Both the position numbers and the translations under genes were made by a program. Under the pieces are notes generated by a model. The model saw nothing but the letters and a program-made list of their open reading frames with translations. It did no database searches and had not been told where the DNA came from. A stretch of DNA of 46,271 nt from Bacillota bacterium (GTDB taxonomy: Bacteria; Bacillota; Clostridia; Christensenellales; Aristaeellaceae), in assembly GCA_023415145.1 (NCBI GenBank), contig JAEZLW010000058.1, forward strand, positions 1 through 46,271. The letters run 5' to 3'. This document shows, one piece after another, positions 40,094-46,271 of the stretch; position 1 is the first letter of the stretch; each line of letters starts with the position of its first letter.

Positions 40094-40924
40094 ATGCAAC
40101 AATACCTGGAAAAAACACGCCTGGGCGGAACCCTGGATTCCCTGGGGCTTCGCCTGCTCATACTCATTTGCTGCGTCCTTTGGTTCGTGTTCCTCTGGGG
40201 TGTTACCCTTCCCGCCCTGTTTGCGGGCATCGCTTTTTCACTGCTGGTGAGCCTGGCCATACGCCTTGGTAAACGAAAGACCGTAGCCCGGCGGGAGCAG
40301 GCATTGCGCCAGCGCATCGGCGGTGAAATGGCGTTGGATGCTTTGCCCCTCAGTCCAGCAAGGCAGGCACATTTTCAGGCTTCCCTCTGGCTTACCCTGG
40401 CTCATCCCTTGAGGCTGGAGCGCATCACGGAGGACGGCGTGCTGTGCCGGCTTAACGGTGACCTGGTGCTTGTCCGCTGCCTGAACCGCCATCAGTCGGT
40501 ACCCGTAAGCGCTCAGGACATCATTGAGGCGCAGCGTGCCTGCATCAATCACAATGCAGTCCGATGCGTGCTTTGTGCCGCCTCGCCGCTTGGCAGCGCC
40601 GCCCAGACCCAATTGGGCCAGGCGGAACCGCCTGTAAAGGTGGTTGGAAAAGAGCGGTTGATCCGGCTGGCCGGTGCCGCCGCCCCAGTTACAGATGATC
40701 AGCTTGTCGCCCTTGGCGCACGCAAAAAACGCCATGTGGGCATCCAAATATGGCTGAACCACATCCTGGCCCCACACCGCGCCCACCGTTACTTCTGGTA
40801 TGGCATGGGCCTGCTTTTGCTCTACTGGATTACCCGTCTTCCCTATTACCCCGTACCCGGAGTGCTTTGCTTATGCCTTGCTCTTTTGTCCAAGATACGC
40901 CATGCAAAAGAGGATAGCATTTAG
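40094..40924 (+). CDS. Membrane-anchored protein of unknown function
   Basis: A 276-residue protein. Two membrane helices come first (LRLLILICCVLWFVFLWGV, FAGIAFSLLVSLAIRL) and two more near the C-terminus (YFWYGMGLLLLYWITRL, VLCLCLALLSKI). The soluble middle (about 75-225) has alternating strands and helices (DGVLCRLNGDLVLVRCLNRH, AVRCVLCAASPLGSAA, PVKVVGKERLIRLAG), which recalls a restriction-endonuclease-like fold, but I see no firm catalytic motif. The ATG has AAAGGAGCTTGTCCC upstream. Its stop overlaps that of the convergent cysteine-desulfurase-like gene. Confidence 0.75.
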   Translation: MQQYLEKTRLGGTLDSLGLRLLILICCVLWFVFLWGVTLPALFAGIAFSLLVSLAIRLGKRKTVARREQALRQRIGGEMALDALPLSPARQAHFQASLWLTLAHPLRLERITEDGVLCRLNGDLVLVRCLNRHQSVPVSAQDIIEAQRACINHNAVRCVLCAASPLGSAAQTQLGQAEPPVKVVGKERLIRLAGAAAPVTDDQLVALGARKKRHVGIQIWLNHILAPHRAHRYFWYGMGLLLLYWITRLPYYPVPGVLCLCLALLSKIRHAKEDSI

Positions 40925-42060
40925 TATTTTCCTCTGGCGATCTTTGCTACAGCCGCCGCCAGGTCATCCACATGCTGTTCTGTATTGTAAATGCCGACAC
41001 TGGCCCTGACTGCGCCTGTGTCCATGGTGCCCAGCCAACCATGTATGCTGGGGGCACAGTGCAACCCGCCCCGCAATGCAAAGCCTGCCCTGTCCAGTCC
41101 GTCCGCCACTTCGCCGCTTTCCATGCCCTTTACATTGAAGCTTACCACGCCGACCCTTGGTGCGTATTCATCCCCATAGACGATTACATTTCCGATCTCC
41201 TTCAAATTGTCCCTTAGCCTTTGCGCCAAATGCTCCTCATACTCCCTGATTTCCCACATGTGCTTGGCCGCAAAGCGCGCACCCGCCAAAAGCCCAGCGA
41301 TTCCCGGCAAATTCATGGTACCGCTCTCATACCTGTCGGGCAAATCATCCGGCTGGAGCATGCTTTCCGACCTGGAGCCAGTTCCCCCTTCCCGAAAAGG
41401 CCTGGGCAGCATGCCCGCCCCCAAAAGCAGCACACCGGTGCCATGGGGCCCCAGCAATCCTTTGTGACCGGCCATGGCTACCATATCTGCGTTCAGTGCC
41501 TTAGGGCTTACATCCAGTACCCCTGCCGTCTGTGCCGCGTCAACAAGGCAGGGTATGCCGTTTTCCCGGCATACGAGCCCCATGCGGCCGATAGGCTGCA
41601 CCACACCGGTCACATTGGAGGCATGGTTCAATACCACAAGCGCAGTCCTTGGCCCAATCATGGCCTGCAATTGATGCGGTTGCAACAGTCCGTCCTGCCC
41701 CGGCATCAGTACTTTCAGCGAGATCATCCCCTGCCGTTCATAGCCCGTCAGCACCCGCATCACGGCATTATGCTCGCAGTGGCTCACAATCACCTCGTCA
41801 CCCTGGTGCAGGCTGCCGCGAATGGCAAGATTCAGGCTGTCCGTACAGTTGTTGGTGAAAATCACATGTTCCGGCTTTTCCACGCGAAACATTTCCGCCA
41901 AATGGTCGCGGCACGCGCGCAGAACACGTCCGCCGGCCAATGAGATGCGGTGCCCTGCCCGCCCGGGATTTCCGCCGATACGGTTCAGCGTTCCCGCCAT
42001 GGCCCGGACCACCTGCGGCGGCTTTGGAAAGCTGGTGGCTGCGTTGTCCAAATAGATCAT
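40921..42060 (-). CDS. Cysteine desulfurase-like class V aminotransferase
   Basis: A 379-residue PLP enzyme. It opens MIYLDNAATSFPKPPQVV; further on are the His of SHCEHNAVMR, VVLNHASNVTGVVQP, the PLP Asp in CLVDAAQTAGVLD, the PLP Lys in MAGHKGLLGPHGTGVLL, and the late Cys in ALRGGLHCAPSIH, which suits sulfur or selenium abstraction. Members of this subgroup are annotated as cysteine desulfurase family proteins and often sit near DUF3343 genes, as here. The frame opens at 42093; the ATG at 42060 with GAGAGGCCGGACA is the start. Confidence 0.92.
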   Translation of the reverse strand: MIYLDNAATSFPKPPQVVRAMAGTLNRIGGNPGRAGHRISLAGGRVLRACRDHLAEMFRVEKPEHVIFTNNCTDSLNLAIRGSLHQGDEVIVSHCEHNAVMRVLTGYERQGMISLKVLMPGQDGLLQPHQLQAMIGPRTALVVLNHASNVTGVVQPIGRMGLVCRENGIPCLVDAAQTAGVLDVSPKALNADMVAMAGHKGLLGPHGTGVLLLGAGMLPRPFREGGTGSRSESMLQPDDLPDRYESGTMNLPGIAGLLAGARFAAKHMWEIREYEEHLAQRLRDNLKEIGNVIVYGDEYAPRVGVVSFNVKGMESGEVADGLDRAGFALRGGLHCAPSIHGWLGTMDTGAVRASVGIYNTEQHVDDLAAAVAKIARGKY

Positions 42061-42145
42061 TGTCCGGCCTCTCTTCCCTGGTTTTGCGCGCACACAGCGC
42101 TGCTTGACCGTATACTATATGAAGAGGGAAGGAGGATTTAACCCT

Positions 42146-42412
42146 ATGAGTGAGATTTTCGGCATTGCTGCCTTCCGCTCCCGGCAGCAGGTGCTGCGCT
42201 TTGAGTCGGCGCTGAAACGGGCGGGTGTGCGGGCCGACGTTGTCGCCACCCCCCGGGACGTGGCCGTGGGCTGCGGCCTCTCCGTCCGTTTTGATATGCA
42301 CAATACTCAGGACGTGAAGAATGTCTATATGCAGGCCCGGCCCAGCAACCTCATTGGATTTTATCGGGTAGAGCGCTCCGGGAGGGACCGTCCCAGTTGT
42401 ACACGGCTGTAA
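42146..42412 (+). CDS. DUF3343 family protein (putative Se/S carrier-like)
   Basis: An 88-residue protein with the family features FGIAAFRSRQQVLRFESALK, VVATPRDVAVGCGLSVRF and a C-terminal extension. The Gly-Cys-Gly in the middle is the conserved site; related proteins are described as putative selenium or sulfur carriers. It is divergent from the cysteine-desulfurase-like gene 85 bases away, so the pair may act together in sulfur or selenium transfer (inference). The ATG follows AGGGAAGGAGGATTTAACCCT. Confidence 0.88.
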   Translation: MSEIFGIAAFRSRQQVLRFESALKRAGVRADVVATPRDVAVGCGLSVRFDMHNTQDVKNVYMQARPSNLIGFYRVERSGRDRPSCTRL

Positions 42413-42417
42413 GAAAA

Positions 42418-42458
42418 GCCGGGCTTCCCTATATGGGAAAGCCCGGCATCTTTCTTTT
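42418..42458. terminator. Bidirectional terminator between the DUF3343 gene and a convergent membrane-protein gene
   Basis: GCCGGGCTT-CCC/GGGAAAGCCCGGC stem with one bulge, TATAT loop. T-rich tails occur on both strands (ATCTTTCTTTT; TTTTCTT). Confidence 0.85.
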
Positions 42459-42476
42459 ATGTAAATTGAGTTTGGA

Positions 42477-43031
42477 TTAGGCGACTGCCCTTTTGACTCG
42501 GAGCAAGACCACATAACCAATGACCATGGCGATAATCGCCGTGATAAGCTGCTGCACCTGTAATCCAGCCCCTGTACCAAGAACGGTCCAGAGGACCATT
42601 CCCTGTTTGGTAGATAAAACCAGTGCATTGCCAACAGCTATCACTGCGAATTTCAAAATGGATGCAGAAATGCCCGCTATCACCCATGCCGCCAAACGTA
42701 TCCTTCCTGTTTTGCGTAAACCTCTTCCTGGAAAGAGACCATACAGCAGCACCGGTACAGCATTTCCTGCCATTAAAAAGGGCAGCATGATGGGTACTTT
42801 TACATGTCCCTGAAGAAAAGCCATCAGTGGCGCGGCAACAGCAATCAAAATCCCTGCCCATAAATCAACCATACAAGCGGCCAAAATAAGGCATGTGTTT
42901 ACCAGTGTGCTGATCAGGTAGGTAGATACAATGTGGTCACCCATCAAATACCTTATACCGCTTTGAAATGCCAGTGTCAATGCCAACAGCACCGCCGCTG
43001 TGGCCAGTTGCCTGATATTCTTCGAAGGCAT
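42477..43031 (-). CDS. ECF-transporter-like or related membrane protein
   Basis: A 184-residue protein with six hydrophobic segments (LATAAVLLALTLAFQSGIRY, LVNTCLILAACMVDLWAGIL, MLPFLMAGNAVPVLLYGLF, WVIAGISASILKFAVIAVG, LITAIIAMVIGYVVLLRV). Size and layout resemble an ECF S component or a related small membrane family; the substrate is unknown. The frame opens at 43052; the ATG at 43031 with GGGAGGGGTTTAGC overlaps the end of the TM1266-type gene region, so the two are co-translated. Confidence 0.75.
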   Translation of the reverse strand: MPSKNIRQLATAAVLLALTLAFQSGIRYLMGDHIVSTYLISTLVNTCLILAACMVDLWAGILIAVAAPLMAFLQGHVKVPIMLPFLMAGNAVPVLLYGLFPGRGLRKTGRIRLAAWVIAGISASILKFAVIAVGNALVLSTKQGMVLWTVLGTGAGLQVQQLITAIIAMVIGYVVLLRVKRAVA

Positions 43032-43032
43032 G

Positions 43033-43314
43033 CTAAACCCCTCCCGCTTCATTCGATTTGCGAACTTTGGTTGTAAGAGCGCTTTTCACCTGAACGCCCT
43101 TGATATTGCCCAGTTTTCCCGTCATGGCCCCGATGCGGTCGTTGGTGCCCTCTACGACAAGGCCAATGACGCCTATACCCGTTTCCTTGTCAGGTACGCC
43201 GATACGACCCCGGATCATATCAGCAAACTCACTGAGAATCTGATTGATTCTTGCGGCTTGCTCCCGATCCTCCACCACCAGCCCTACAAAACCCAGACGT
43301 TCTTCCACAGCCAT
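43033..43314 (-). CDS. TM1266-family iron-only hydrogenase system regulator
   Basis: A 93-residue ACT-like protein. The pattern ERLGFVGLVVEDREQAARIN, ILSEFADMIRGRIGVP, and IGVIGLVVEGTNDRIGAMTG with KLGNIKGVQVKSAL is that of the TM1266 family found with [FeFe]-hydrogenase maturation genes in Thermotoga and clostridia. No hydrogenase gene is in the window. The role as regulator is a family annotation, not demonstrated. It is followed within two bases by a membrane-protein gene, with which it is probably co-expressed. Confidence 0.9.
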   Translation of the reverse strand: MAVEERLGFVGLVVEDREQAARINQILSEFADMIRGRIGVPDKETGIGVIGLVVEGTNDRIGAMTGKLGNIKGVQVKSALTTKVRKSNEAGGV

Positions 43315-43335
43315 ATTTTACTCTTCCCTTCAGCC

Positions 43336-43369
43336 AAAAAAGGACAGCACGGCAAATTACCGGCTGTCC
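43336..43369 (-). terminator. Intrinsic terminator in the leader of the TM1266-type gene
   Basis: Minus strand GGACAGC/GCTGTCC with inner CGG/CCG-type pairs and a TTTTTT run (43341-43336). It lies 22 bases before the start codon, so it either ends the protease transcript or acts as an attenuator. Confidence 0.85.
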
Positions 43370-43383
43370 AGTTCACTCAGCAT
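43357..43383 (-). CDS. Possible 8-codon leader peptide
   Basis: ATG followed by Leu-Ser-Glu-Leu-Asp-Ser-Arg and TAA, preceded by AAGGGGGAAGCTAT as a strong ribosome site. Its last codons and stop lie in the 5' arm of the terminator just described, so ribosomes on it would affect folding. It may be chance. Confidence 0.3.
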   Translation of the reverse strand: MLSELDSR

Positions 43384-43438
43384 ATAGCTTCCCCCTTCCC
43401 TCTCGGGCCTTGGCGTGCCTTGGCCCTCAACCAGGAGC

Positions 43439-43467
43439 ATTATTCAGCCCGCTCCCCCGCACGTGAA
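43439..43467 (-). promoter_or_regulatory. Possible promoter of the TM1266-type operon
   Basis: Minus strand TTCACG (43467-43462), 17-base spacer, AATAAT (43444-43439). The leader that follows has GGGCC/GGCCC and other hairpins before the terminator. Confidence 0.4.
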
Positions 43468-43495
43468 CCGCTAGGGTTTGCTTTGGCCTTTCCTG

Positions 43496-44725
43496 TCAGT
43501 TCGATGATCCGCTCATCATATCCTGCAGCGTTTCTACGGCCTTTGATAGCTGGGGATCATTCAAATCCCCCGTCTCGTACATGCCAGTGTCGCCTTCCGG
43601 CAGCTCGGCCACCACATCGGGAATGATTCCCTCCTTGTGTACCTTGTTGCCATTGGGTGTAAAGTATTGCGCTACAGTCAATTGCATGCCGGCGCCGCTA
43701 TCGCCCACCGGAATCACATACTGGATGATGCCCTTGCCGTAGGAGGTGACACCCACGATGGTAGCTGCGCCATGATCCTTCAGTGCTCCGGCCAATACTT
43801 CGGAGGCGGATGCCGAGTTCTCATTCATGAGCACCACCAGCGGAACATCGATCTGCCCAGACTTGGCAGAAGCATATTCCCGTTCGCCCTTGCGGTTCTC
43901 CGTATAGTAGACGGTCACTTCCGGCAAAAACAAATCAGCGATAGCTACTGCGTCATCCACCCAGCCGCCGGGATTGTCCCGCAAGTCTACAATCAGCCCT
44001 TTGGCCCCGTCGGTAATCAGCTTGTTCACAGCTTCCATGAAGGCAGTGCGGCAATCCCCCGCGAACTCGAACAGGCTGACGACCCCGATGTTCCCCTCCA
44101 GCATCACCGATTCCACCCGGTTTACCTGAATATTGGCCCTCGGCACTGTGAAGGCAATCGTTTCGGTACCGCGGCGTACGGTCACTTCCACTGTTTCGCC
44201 TACAGTGCCCCGCATGATGTCTACCGCATCCTGGAGGTTATAGGCGTCCACAGCAAGGTCATCCACCTGCTTAATGATATCGCCCTTGTGGATGCCCACG
44301 TCTTTGGCGGGGCTGCCCTTGAACACACGGCTTACCGTGCACAAAAGCGTATCGAAATTGGCGGATATCTGAATGCCAATGCCTGCATACTGGCCCTTAT
44401 CATCTTCCCAAAGCTCGGCGTATTCCTCCGGATTGTAGTAGTACGAATAAGGGTCTTCCAGACCAAAGAGAAGCCCGCGCTGGGCGTTTTCGATCAGCTT
44501 GTCCACATCCGGTTCCTGATAGTAATACTCCTGAACCACCTGCAAAAGCTCATCCAGCTCCTGATACTTTTTGAAGCGCTCATATTCCTCCCGGGAGACG
44601 GTAACGGTATCCCCGGTCACCTGCGGAGCAGATTCAGAAATGGCCTTGTTTCCGGTGAGCATGGCACAGCCGGTGAGCATGACAAGCACCAGAGCTCCTG
44701 CGGCTAGCAAACGCAATTTTCTCAT
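43496..44725 (-). CDS. S41 C-terminal processing peptidase, lipoprotein
   Basis: A 409-residue protease. The N-terminus is a lipoprotein signal (RLLAAGALVLVMLTG-CAML), lipobox LTGC with Cys at residue 20. A helical segment is followed by a PDZ domain (residues about 95-180: YAGIGIQISANFDTLLCTVS, GSPAKDVGIHKGDIIKQVDD). The S41 core holds IVDLRDNPGGWVDDA, the catalytic Ser in LMNENSASASEVLAGAL and the Lys in TSYGKGIIQ. It trims exported proteins at the outer face of the membrane. It lies 72 bases after the PucR-type gene. Start ATG at 44725 follows AAGAAAGGCGCTTT. Confidence 0.95.
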   Translation of the reverse strand: MRKLRLLAAGALVLVMLTGCAMLTGNKAISESAPQVTGDTVTVSREEYERFKKYQELDELLQVVQEYYYQEPDVDKLIENAQRGLLFGLEDPYSYYYNPEEYAELWEDDKGQYAGIGIQISANFDTLLCTVSRVFKGSPAKDVGIHKGDIIKQVDDLAVDAYNLQDAVDIMRGTVGETVEVTVRRGTETIAFTVPRANIQVNRVESVMLEGNIGVVSLFEFAGDCRTAFMEAVNKLITDGAKGLIVDLRDNPGGWVDDAVAIADLFLPEVTVYYTENRKGEREYASAKSGQIDVPLVVLMNENSASASEVLAGALKDHGAATIVGVTSYGKGIIQYVIPVGDSGAGMQLTVAQYFTPNGNKVHKEGIIPDVVAELPEGDTGMYETGDLNDPQLSKAVETLQDMMSGSSN

Positions 44726-44797
44726 AAAGCGCCTTTCTTGTTATCAATCAGGCCTCCCGCAAGGAAAGTGGAAACCTGTTGATCCGTTCCTAAAAGG

Positions 44798-45865
44798 TCA
44801 GTGGATTTGCTGGGGCTTTTCGCTGCCGCACTTTTTCAGTTCCATCAGAATCTTGAAGGTGACGGCATCCTCAAACTTGCGCAAATCCAAACCGATCTGC
44901 CGCTGCACCTTATCCAAACGGTAAACCAGCGTGTTGCGGTGGATATACAACTGACGCGCCGTGTCCGACAGGTTCAGGTCCTTTTTGAAGAACATTTCAA
45001 TGGTATAGAGCATTTCTTCATTGAACAGCCGTGCCGTTTTACGGTTGAACAGCAGACTGTGGTAGTAGGCGCTGATATCCCTGGGCAGTTCGGTCAAAAA
45101 GCGTTCCAGCATCAGCTTGCGGAACACATGGATGCTGCTGTCCTGCTGGAAGATGCGGCCTACCTCAATGGCCCGGCGTGCTTCGCGATAGCTTTCCCCC
45201 AGGGATGACAGGTTATGCCGCGGCTCACCGATGCCCACTGTTGTCTGGTGTGCCGTTTCGCTCATCAGCGTTTCCTGCGCGGCTTCGGCAAACTGCGCAA
45301 GGTCGTCTGCATCGTCCACAGAGGACATGTCCTTCAGTAGCGCCACCATATGCCGGTCAATCTCCACCAGCACATCGCCTTCGGCCTGGGGCACAATTTC
45401 CTGCAAAAGGGATAGCGCACTGCTGGAGCCGGTTTGCACGATGTAGAACAGCATCACGCAACGTTCCATCTCCAGGGGAATCTGATGCTCGTGCGCCAGC
45501 GCTTCCAATTCGGATCCGCCGATTTCTTCCCTCAGCGCCCGGCGGTATACATCACTTTCATCGGCTACAGATGCGCCGATCTGCATCAGCGCCTGCAGCA
45601 TAGCCTCCGCCATCAAAAGCACATCCCGCGCACCGGGTACATTTTCGTGACAGGCGACTACCAGGAAAGGTTGTCCATCCACCCCGTGATACAAAAATCC
45701 GTCAGCCGGGCAGGTTTGGCCCGCGGACAGATCGTCCGGTAGGGTATGGGAAGCTGCTTCCTCCGGATAGATGGCATCTCCATGACCATCCAAAAGAAGA
45801 ACAGGTGCACTCAGGCGGGAAAACACCTGGCCTACCTGCTTTACAAACCGCTTTTCAAACAACAC
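44798..45865 (-). CDS. PucR/CdaR-type helix-turn-helix transcriptional regulator
   Basis: About 355 residues. The C-terminus has the PucR-family helix-turn-helix (NLSDTARQLYIHRNTLVYRL) preceded by FNEEMLYTIEMFFKKD. The centre has a GGDEF-like fold in the CdaR manner (CVMLFYIVQTG, VGIGEPRHNLSSLGESYREA), and the N-terminal part may sense a ligand. Such proteins control sugar-acid, purine or other catabolic genes; the target is unknown. The frame opens at 45904, but a GTG at 45865 after AAAGGAGCAGCCAA is the likely start. It is transcribed with the protease gene downstream. Confidence 0.9.
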   Translation of the reverse strand: MLFEKRFVKQVGQVFSRLSAPVLLLDGHGDAIYPEEAASHTLPDDLSAGQTCPADGFLYHGVDGQPFLVVACHENVPGARDVLLMAEAMLQALMQIGASVADESDVYRRALREEIGGSELEALAHEHQIPLEMERCVMLFYIVQTGSSSALSLLQEIVPQAEGDVLVEIDRHMVALLKDMSSVDDADDLAQFAEAAQETLMSETAHQTTVGIGEPRHNLSSLGESYREARRAIEVGRIFQQDSSIHVFRKLMLERFLTELPRDISAYYHSLLFNRKTARLFNEEMLYTIEMFFKKDLNLSDTARQLYIHRNTLVYRLDKVQRQIGLDLRKFEDAVTFKILMELKKCGSEKPQQIH

Positions 45866-46054
45866 TTGGCTGCTCCTTTCACCATTATCTGGCGTAAATA
45901 TCAACTTTTATTTTATCACAGTCTTCCCCGTCTGAAAAGCGTCAAATCGCAAATAATTGTGAAATTTTCATAAAAAAAGCCGGGTTTTGAGCGGATTACG
46001 AAATTTTAAACAAGAGCAAAACACTCCGCCCATGATTCTTCTCCCCTAAACCTT

Positions 46055-46090
46055 AAAAAAAGCGGCGTACCGCCATATGCAGCACGCCGC
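46055..46090 (-). terminator. Intrinsic terminator after the sugar-ABC ATPase gene
   Basis: Minus strand GCGGCGT/ACGCCGC stem with a 15-base loop and a TTTTTTT run. Confidence 0.9.
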
Positions 46091-46107
46091 CGTTATACCG
46101 AATACGA

Positions 46108-46271
46108 TTACCTGTTGAGGATGCTGGCCTCGGTTTCCTTGTCGAAAAAGTGGAGGTGGTTGGTGTCGAAAGCCACCTTGATCTGGTTGCCGGCGCGGCT
46201 GGTGGTGCGGGGATCGACGCGGGCGATGATGTTGTCGTCCTTACCGCTGGACTTCAGGTACAGGTAGGTTT
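46108..46271 (-). CDS. Sugar ABC transporter ATP-binding protein, C-terminal end (UgpC/MsmK/MalK type, cut by window edge)
   Basis: The last 54 codons read YLYLKSSGKDDNIIARVDPR, a TTSRAGNQIKVAFDTNHLHF stretch and FDKETEASILNR before TAA. This is the OB-fold/TOBE end of the MalK-like ATPases that serve several carbohydrate importers: the D-x-x-H-x-H-x-F-D-x-x-T-E ending is typical. The nucleotide-binding domain lies beyond the window. Confidence 0.88.
   Translation of the reverse strand, partial: TYLYLKSSGKDDNIIARVDPRTTSRAGNQIKVAFDTNHLHFFDKETEASILNR

Noticed and set aside
43637..44707. Open frame of 356 codons on the plus strand
   Set aside because: Antisense to the S41 protease, rich in His and Val as a complement-frame shadow, with no start signals.
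1..46271. CRISPR arrays, tRNA or rRNA genes, transposases, phage genes
   Set aside because: I looked for regular direct repeats, tRNA-like cloverleaf ends, rRNA-like conserved strings and transposase or integrase motifs and found none.

Overview
The window looks like a chromosomal stretch from a motile, anaerobic Bacillota of the class Clostridia. The evidence is the Firmicutes-type flagellar gene order, strong purine-rich ribosome binding sites, near-consensus sigma-A promoters (TTGACA/TATACT), a cyclic-di-GMP-I riboswitch in front of the flagellar operon, a regulator of the iron-only hydrogenase type (TM1266 family), a NadD-YqeK fusion and an ECF-type vitamin carrier. Base composition is moderate (roughly half G+C by eye, not computed). 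I cannot name a genus. I saw no rRNA, tRNA, transposase or CRISPR array.

Region by region. 1-8245: one minus-strand flagellar operon, flgB-flgC-fliE-fliF-fliG-fliH-fliI-fliJ-fliK-flgD (flgD cut by the window edge), with a strong promoter and a leader of about 290 nt that carries the c-di-GMP riboswitch. 8578-12514: a HAD phosphatase, then a divergent three-gene sugar operon (isomerase, Gfo/Idh/MocA dehydrogenase, isomerase) closed by a textbook terminator. 12591-15402: three unrecognised or poorly known membrane proteins. 15438-19844: a MocR-type regulator divergent from an aldo/keto-reductase-like protein with a degenerate active site, then MetN-MetI without a MetQ. 19849-26184: HAD phosphatase, DUF1653 protein, lipid kinase, a secreted protein, a coiled-coil protein, a MATE pump and an orphan small protein followed by a structured stem. 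26251-28793: a secreted protein, and a P-loop kinase co-transcribed with an ECF S component.

28981-33150 is the most unusual part. A DAHP synthase gene behind a putative tyrosine-codon leader peptide and attenuator is followed by three tightly overlapping genes: a nucleotidyltransferase, a divergent tRNA-guanine-transglycosylase-like protein and a 16S rRNA methyltransferase of the ArmA/Rmt/FmrO (aminoglycoside resistance) family. Just beyond the methyltransferase is an unidentified RNA-like fold with an 11-bp closing stem and a GNRA-capped hairpin.

33179-46271: a TIM-barrel protein of unknown role, a three-gene ABC exporter, a small protein, a ComFB-family protein with a CcpA-like operator, rsfS and a nadD-yqeK fusion, a membrane protein, a cysteine-desulfurase-like enzyme divergent from a DUF3343 protein, the TM1266 regulator with a membrane protein, a C-terminal processing protease lipoprotein, a PucR/CdaR-type regulator, and the C-terminus of a sugar-ABC ATPase.
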